Shown in pieces: positions 6,123 through 9,461 of a stretch of 9,461 bases of DNA. Origin of the DNA: Paracoccaceae bacterium (GTDB lineage: Bacteria > Pseudomonadota > Alphaproteobacteria > Rhodobacterales > Rhodobacteraceae); the NCBI GenBank assembly GCA_002746395.1, contig NVXA01000006.1, positions 41,083-50,543 of the forward strand. The letters are read 5' to 3'. The translations under genes were made by a program, and so were the position numbers. How positions within the stretch are numbered: the stretch's first letter is position 1; each line of letters opens with the position of its first letter. The notes under the pieces were generated by a model. That model did not search any database and was not told the origin of the DNA. It saw nothing but the letters and a program-made list of their open reading frames with translations.

Positions 6123-7174
6123 GGGTCCAGCTCCGCTAGTTTTTCGGCTTGATCTGCGGCGGTTAACGCCTCGATCAGCTCGTCGAGATCACCTTGCATG
6201 ATTTGATCAAGCTTATACAAAGTCAGGTTAATACGGTGGTCCGTCACCCTGCCCTGCGGGTAATTATAAGTGCGAATACGTTCCGATCGATCCCCGGATC
6301 CGATCTGCCCTTTACGCGCAGCGGAGCGTTCATCGTCAACTTTTTGGCGTTCAAGATCATAAAGGCGTGTGCGCAACACCTGCATCGCTTTCACCCGATT
6401 AACGTGCTGGGATTTTTCGGATGAGGTCACCATGAGCCCCGTGGGGAGGTGCGTAATACGTACCGCGGAGTCTGTCGTGTTCACGTGCTGCCCGCCAGAA
6501 CCTGATGCGCGCATCGTGTCGATGCGGATGTCGGTGGCGGGGATGTCGATGTCCACGTCCTCAGCCTCGGGTAGCACGGCCACTGTTGCCGCCGATGTGT
6601 GAATGCGCCCGCCCGATTCCGTGGCTGGTACGCGCTGCACACGATGTACGCCGGATTCATACTTCATCACCGCGAACACGCTGTCGCCTTTGACGTTCAC
6701 GATGACTTCCTTAAATCCGCCAACGTCAGAGGATGCCTCTTCGACAATCTCAAATTTCCAACCACGATTTTCGCAGAACTTTTGGTACATGCGCAGCAGG
6801 TCACCCGCAAACAGCGCGGCTTCATCGCCACCGGTTCCAGCACGAATTTCAAGGATTGCGGGGCGGTGGTCTGCGTCGTCTTTTGGAATAAGTGCCAGCG
6901 TGATCGCCCGTTCAGCGTCTGGTAACTTATCCTTAATCTCTTGTAGTTCCTCTTGCGCCAGCTCCCGCATTTCGGGATCATCCAGCATTGCTGTGGCCTC
7001 GATCTGCGCTTCCAGATACCCTTGGTAGGCATCGATCTGTTCCACAACAGGTTTAAGTTCGGAATACTCCCGACCAAGGGAAGCCAATTCGCTGGCATCC
7101 GCGCCGCCAGACAATTTCGCCTCGATAAACGCGAAGCGTTGCCGGATCATTTCCAGTTTGTCAGGTGCAATCAT
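6119..7174 (-). CDS. prfA: Peptide chain release factor 1 (RF1)
   Basis: Recognises UAA and UAG stop codons in the ribosomal A site and triggers hydrolysis of peptidyl-tRNA. With the ATG at 7172-7174 it has 351 residues, close to the family norm. It shows the RF1-type codon-recognition tripeptide PAT at 183-185 ([14 protein letters not shown]), which separates it from RF2 (SPF), and the catalytic GGQ at 227-229 in [10 protein letters not shown], whose Gln229 is the PrmC target. [16 protein letters not shown] at 111-126 and [19 protein letters not shown] at 297-315 are further RF signatures. An in-frame GTG at 7217-7219 would add 15 residues and overlap the upstream gene; I prefer 7174 because [21 protein letters not shown] matches the usual RF1 N-terminus. 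That start has no clear ribosome binding site and lies 11 nt after the upstream stop, so coupling is likely. prmC follows with a 4-nt overlap. Confidence 0.96.
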   Translation of the reverse strand: MIAPDKLEMIRQRFAFIEAKLSGGADASELASLGREYSELKPVVEQIDAYQGYLEAQIEATAMLDDPEMRELAQEELQEIKDKLPDAERAITLALIPKDDADHRPAILEIRAGTGGDEAALFAGDLLRMYQKFCENRGWKFEIVEEASSDVGGFKEVIVNVKGDSVFAVMKYESGVHRVQRVPATESGGRIHTSAATVAVLPEAEDVDIDIPATDIRIDTMRASGSGGQHVNTTDSAVRITHLPTGLMVTSSEKSQHVNRVKAMQVLRTRLYDLERQKVDDERSAARKGQIGSGDRSERIRTYNYPQGRVTDHRINLTLYKLDQIMQGDLDELIEALTAADQAEKLAELDP

Positions 7175-7185
7175 TTTAAGGCCGA

Positions 7186-7674
7186 TTACTGTTCGAACGA
7201 CTGAAGCGTGTTTACCCACGCCAACACTCGTTTTTCGTTCACGCCACGATCATCATAGCCGAACCGAGACTGTGAATAGATGGCAATTGTCGAATTTCCA
7301 CCGTTCAGGTCGATGAATTTCACGGAAATGTAATCCGGCAAATTCAAACCTTGGCTGCGTTGAACATATGTCATCCAGCCTTCTTCCGGCGAACCGGCAA
7401 TTCGGGCCGTTTTCGATTGGCTTAAGACGTAATCATCAAACGCCTTGGCCATTAATGTCGGATTAGCCGTATAAACGGGCGATGGAACATCAACGAATTC
7501 TTCGGTCAATGCAGGTGGCGCCATGCGGAAACTGTGGGGTTGAACTGATTGAGGAACAGTTAGGGGATCCACATGCCAAACCGCAGGATCGTGTTCCACG
7601 GTGCTAACATAATAAAACAGACCACCAGCCGCGCCGATGGTCAGAAAAATCAAAAAAATCGCCATACGGACCAT
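7186..7674 (-). CDS. Membrane-anchored DUF1499 family protein
   Basis: Function not known. The 162 residues begin with a single hydrophobic segment at about 4-22 ([20 protein letters not shown]) that should act as an inner-membrane anchor or uncleaved signal, placing the rest in the periplasm. The C-terminal half resembles DUF1499: a [20 protein letters not shown] stretch around 103-122, then [20 protein letters not shown] at about 128-147 and a closing RVLAWVNTL. In the family the S-R-x-G-x-x-D-x-G-x-N pattern is the recognisable signature. It is 5 nt downstream of the ispG stop and 11 nt upstream of prfA, so it probably belongs to the same transcript. ATG at 7672-7674 is the first start; Met4 is an alternative, and neither has a strong ribosome binding site. 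The family call rests on motif recall only. Confidence 0.75.
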   Translation of the reverse strand: MVRMAIFLIFLTIGAAGGLFYYVSTVEHDPAVWHVDPLTVPQSVQPHSFRMAPPALTEEFVDVPSPVYTANPTLMAKAFDDYVLSQSKTARIAGSPEEGWMTYVQRSQGLNLPDYISVKFIDLNGGNSTIAIYSQSRFGYDDRGVNEKRVLAWVNTLQSFEQ

Positions 7675-7679
7675 AATAA

Positions 7680-8810
7680 TTATGCTGCGTTATCCGCAGC
7701 CTCCTGCTCAGCTTCAAGTTCTTTTGCTTTGGCTTCGACCATTTCTACAATGTGGTCAACCATATATGCATTATCCCGTTTATGGTCCTGTTTACCAGCC
7801 AAATATACCATGCCTGCTCCGGCACCACCGCCGGTGAAACCAACGTCGGTCATCAATGCCTCTCCGGGGCCGTTTACTACGCAACCGATAATCGACAGGC
7901 TAACGGGGGTGCGGATGTGCGCAAGGCGGTTTTCTAGCTCGGCAACGACCTTGATCACGTCGAACCCTTGGCGCGCACAGGATGGACACGAGATGATATT
8001 AACACCGCGGTGCCGCAACCCCAAGGATTTCAAAATTTCAAAACCGGCCTTAACTTCTTCGACCGGGTCAGCAGAAAGGGAGACCCGTATCGTGTCCCCA
8101 ATCCCCATCCAAAGTAGGTTGCCAAGGCCAATGGCCGATTTGACAGTGCCGGAAACCAGCCCCCCTGCCTCGGTTATACCAAGGTGAATCGGCGCGTCCG
8201 TCTGCTCCGCCAAGCCTTGGTAGGCAGCCGCAGTCATGAATATATCGGATGCTTTCAGGGAGATTTTGTAGTTCTGAAAATCATTGTCCTCAAGAATACG
8301 GATGTGATCCATACCACTTTCGATCATCGCATCGGGGCACGGTTCGCCGTATTTATCCAACAGATGCTTTTCTAAAGAGCCCGCGTTCACACCAATACGA
8401 ATGGCACACCCGTGGTCTTTCGCCGCTTTGATAACTTCGCGCACACGATCGGGCGAACCGATATTGCCAGGATTAATCCGCAAACAGGCGACGCCCGCCT
8501 CGGCAGCCTCGATCGCACGTTTGTAGTGAAAATGGATATCCGCCACGATTGGCACGGGGCTGGCCTTAACGATTTCGGCCATAGCATCGGTTGAGGGCAC
8601 ATCAGGACAAGATACACGAATAATGTCGGCCCCCGCCTCCGCACATTCCTGAATTTGCGCGATCGTTGCTTTGGCATCCGACGTCAACGTATTGGTCATG
8701 GTTTGCACTGTAATCGGGGAATCCCCACCGACAGGCACGTTGCCCACATGAATAACGCGGCTTTTACGACGATCAATATCGCGCCATGGACGAATAGGGT
8801 TATGCGACAT
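7680..8810 (-). CDS. ispG: 4-hydroxy-3-methylbut-2-en-1-yl diphosphate synthase IspG (GcpE)
   Basis: Performs the reductive ring opening of 2-C-methyl-D-erythritol 2,4-cyclodiphosphate to HMBPP, the penultimate step of the MEP isoprenoid pathway, using a [4Fe-4S] cluster (cytoplasm). The 376 residues fit the short bacterial form. The N-terminal TIM barrel carries [15 protein letters not shown] at 27-41, DIIRVSCPD at 62-70, [11 protein letters not shown] at 90-100, LRINPGNIG at 110-118 and [11 protein letters not shown] at 137-147. The C-terminal cluster domain holds Cys275 and Cys278 ([12 protein letters not shown]), Cys310 ([10 protein letters not shown]) and the fourth ligand Glu317. The last 20 residues are a charged Glu/Ala helix. 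ATG at 8808-8810 is the natural start; only a weak GGA lies before it. An 83-nt gap separates it from the RodZ-like gene upstream, and the DUF1499 gene starts 5 nt after its stop. Confidence 0.97.
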   Translation of the reverse strand: MSHNPIRPWRDIDRRKSRVIHVGNVPVGGDSPITVQTMTNTLTSDAKATIAQIQECAEAGADIIRVSCPDVPSTDAMAEIVKASPVPIVADIHFHYKRAIEAAEAGVACLRINPGNIGSPDRVREVIKAAKDHGCAIRIGVNAGSLEKHLLDKYGEPCPDAMIESGMDHIRILEDNDFQNYKISLKASDIFMTAAAYQGLAEQTDAPIHLGITEAGGLVSGTVKSAIGLGNLLWMGIGDTIRVSLSADPVEEVKAGFEILKSLGLRHRGVNIISCPSCARQGFDVIKVVAELENRLAHIRTPVSLSIIGCVVNGPGEALMTDVGFTGGGAGAGMVYLAGKQDHKRDNAYMVDHIVEMVEAKAKELEAEQEAADNAA

Positions 8811-8893
8811 ACGCGAATTCCAATTTATGCAATGTTTCTTGGGGAATTGATAAAGCCGATGGCAGCCATTGTCACCCCGTCCAATTCAAGGGA
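8811..8893. other. 83-nt gap between the RodZ-like gene and ispG
   Basis: No convincing promoter, terminator or RNA is visible. On the minus strand it contains a 14-codon reading frame (ATG at 8867-8869, TAA at 8825-8827) without a clear ribosome binding site, which I do not call as a gene. An ispG promoter may lie here or further up inside the RodZ-like gene. Confidence 0.5.
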
Positions 8894-9461
8894 CTATTGG
8901 TTCAAGCGCGCCACGTTCTGATTTCGCCATGCCTCGGCGGCGACCTGCAATGCAACAGACGGGTCGGCAACCTCAGCCATCGAACCAGAAACGGATGTCG
9001 GTAAAAGTGCGATATCCCGCACAACGGCATCAGAATTGCTTATCGGGCCGTAAGCCTCGTCGTCGATCATCACGTATACTGCGGTGGCATTTCCTGCCCG
9101 TAAATACGCCGTGGGGGCATCGATTGGCAGCGAGTATTGTTCACCTGCTGCAAGAGTTTTTTCAAAAATGATCGTGCCATTTTCTTGATAAACCCGCACC
9201 CATGCCTCTTGCACTGCAACGATGCTTACACTTGGTACATATGGTGTTTCACTAACGCGCGGTGAACCCTCAGTAACCGCGGCAACTTCAGTTTCAGGCT
9301 GGTCGGCTTCAGTGACTGGTGTAATAACCGTATCATTCGCATCCGGATTAATCGCGAAAATGGGGCCGTCACGCGGTTGAACCACCGGCACATCCAGTTC
9401 GCGGCGCGAATAAAGGATCGACGGGTCGGCAGCCAGTTCAATACTTGATGCCAGAAAGCCG
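8894..9461 (-). CDS. RodZ-like protein with DUF4115 C-terminal domain (5' end outside window)
   Basis: The frame is open from the right edge to the TAG at 8894-8896, giving 188 residues of the C-terminal part; the GTG at 9389-9391 is internal. After a variable, Pro/Thr/Glu/Val-rich linker (about residues 24-70), residues at about 73-140 form a DUF4115-type beta domain: SIVAVQEAWVRVYQENGTII, then LAAGEQYSLPIDAPTAYLRAG, then AVYVMIDDEAYGPIS. This domain is found at the C-terminus of RodZ-like proteins, which carry an N-terminal helix-turn-helix and a transmembrane segment and link the MreB cytoskeleton to cell shape in rod-shaped bacteria. The helix-turn-helix and membrane segment would be outside the window, so RodZ identity is inferred. 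The tail (AEVADPSVALQVAAEAWRNQ) is helical. In many alphaproteobacteria such a gene precedes ispG, as here. Confidence 0.75.
   Translation of the reverse strand, partial: GFLASSIELAADPSILYSRRELDVPVVQPRDGPIFAINPDANDTVITPVTEADQPETEVAAVTEGSPRVSETPYVPSVSIVAVQEAWVRVYQENGTIIFEKTLAAGEQYSLPIDAPTAYLRAGNATAVYVMIDDEAYGPISNSDAVVRDIALLPTSVSGSMAEVADPSVALQVAAEAWRNQNVARLNQ

Noticed and set aside
7175..7219. Upstream GTG start for prfA, adding 15 residues
   Set aside because: It overlaps the DUF1499 gene, and RF1 proteins normally begin at the position of the ATG at 7174.
7573..8187. 204-codon open frame on the plus strand opposite ispG and the DUF1499 gene
   Set aside because: It runs antisense across two well-supported genes, has Ser/Pro/Arg/Thr-rich low-information sequence with no recognisable domain, and no ribosome binding site. 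It is a shadow of ispG codon use.
8825..8869. 14-residue minus-strand reading frame before ispG, possible leader peptide
   Set aside because: No clear ribosome binding site, no regulatory codon pattern, and no terminator/antiterminator structure follows.
1..9461. Mobile element, CRISPR, toxin-antitoxin, phage or defence system
   Set aside because: No transposase, integrase, regular spaced repeats or matching protein motifs were seen. All genes are recognisable core or conserved alphaproteobacterial families.

Overview
The window looks like a chromosomal housekeeping segment from an alphaproteobacterium, most likely of the Rhodobacterales/Rhodobacteraceae. The basis is the style of the LptD C-terminus, the SurA-like protein with a C-terminal cysteine pair, a DUF4167 protein, and an ispG / DUF1499 / prfA / prmC gene order. 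By eye the base composition is close to balanced, lower in GC than many members of that family. This placement is an inference from protein features, not from a database search.

Left half (1-4524, plus strand): an envelope/cofactor/ribosome operon. It holds the 3' part of lptD (outer-membrane LPS translocon, entering from the left edge), surA (periplasmic chaperone and peptidyl-prolyl isomerase for outer-membrane proteins such as LptD), pdxA (pyridoxal phosphate synthesis) and rsmA/ksgA (16S rRNA dimethyladenosine methyltransferase). The lptD-surA gap is 20 nt, and surA-pdxA and pdxA-rsmA each share a 4-nt ATGA overlap, so co-transcription and translational coupling are likely. This is the classic lptD-surA-pdxA-rsmA order known from enterobacteria, but without apaG/apaH after rsmA.

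Right half (4525-9461, minus strand, so read right to left): the 3' part of a RodZ-like protein with a DUF4115 domain, then ispG (MEP isoprenoid pathway), a small membrane-anchored DUF1499 protein, prfA (release factor RF1), prmC (the methyltransferase that modifies the GGQ glutamine of RF1/RF2) and, after a 218-nt gap, a DUF4167 protein. ispG-DUF1499-prfA-prmC are tightly packed (5 nt, 11 nt, 4-nt overlap). The two halves converge at 4524/4525, where the stop codons of rsmA and the DUF4167 gene abut with no base between them.

The only sizeable non-coding stretch is 5068-5285. It carries several inverted repeats, including a perfect 15-bp odd-centred palindrome, a 7-bp-stem hairpin and a weak hairpin plus T-run on the DUF4167 leader strand. 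These are the least explained sequences here. I see no mobile element, CRISPR, RNA gene, phage or defence system, and no convincing undescribed multi-gene system. The leads worth following are the palindrome-rich leader of the DUF4167 gene, the zero-gap convergent junction, and the G/C homopolymer runs inside lptD, pdxA and rsmA.
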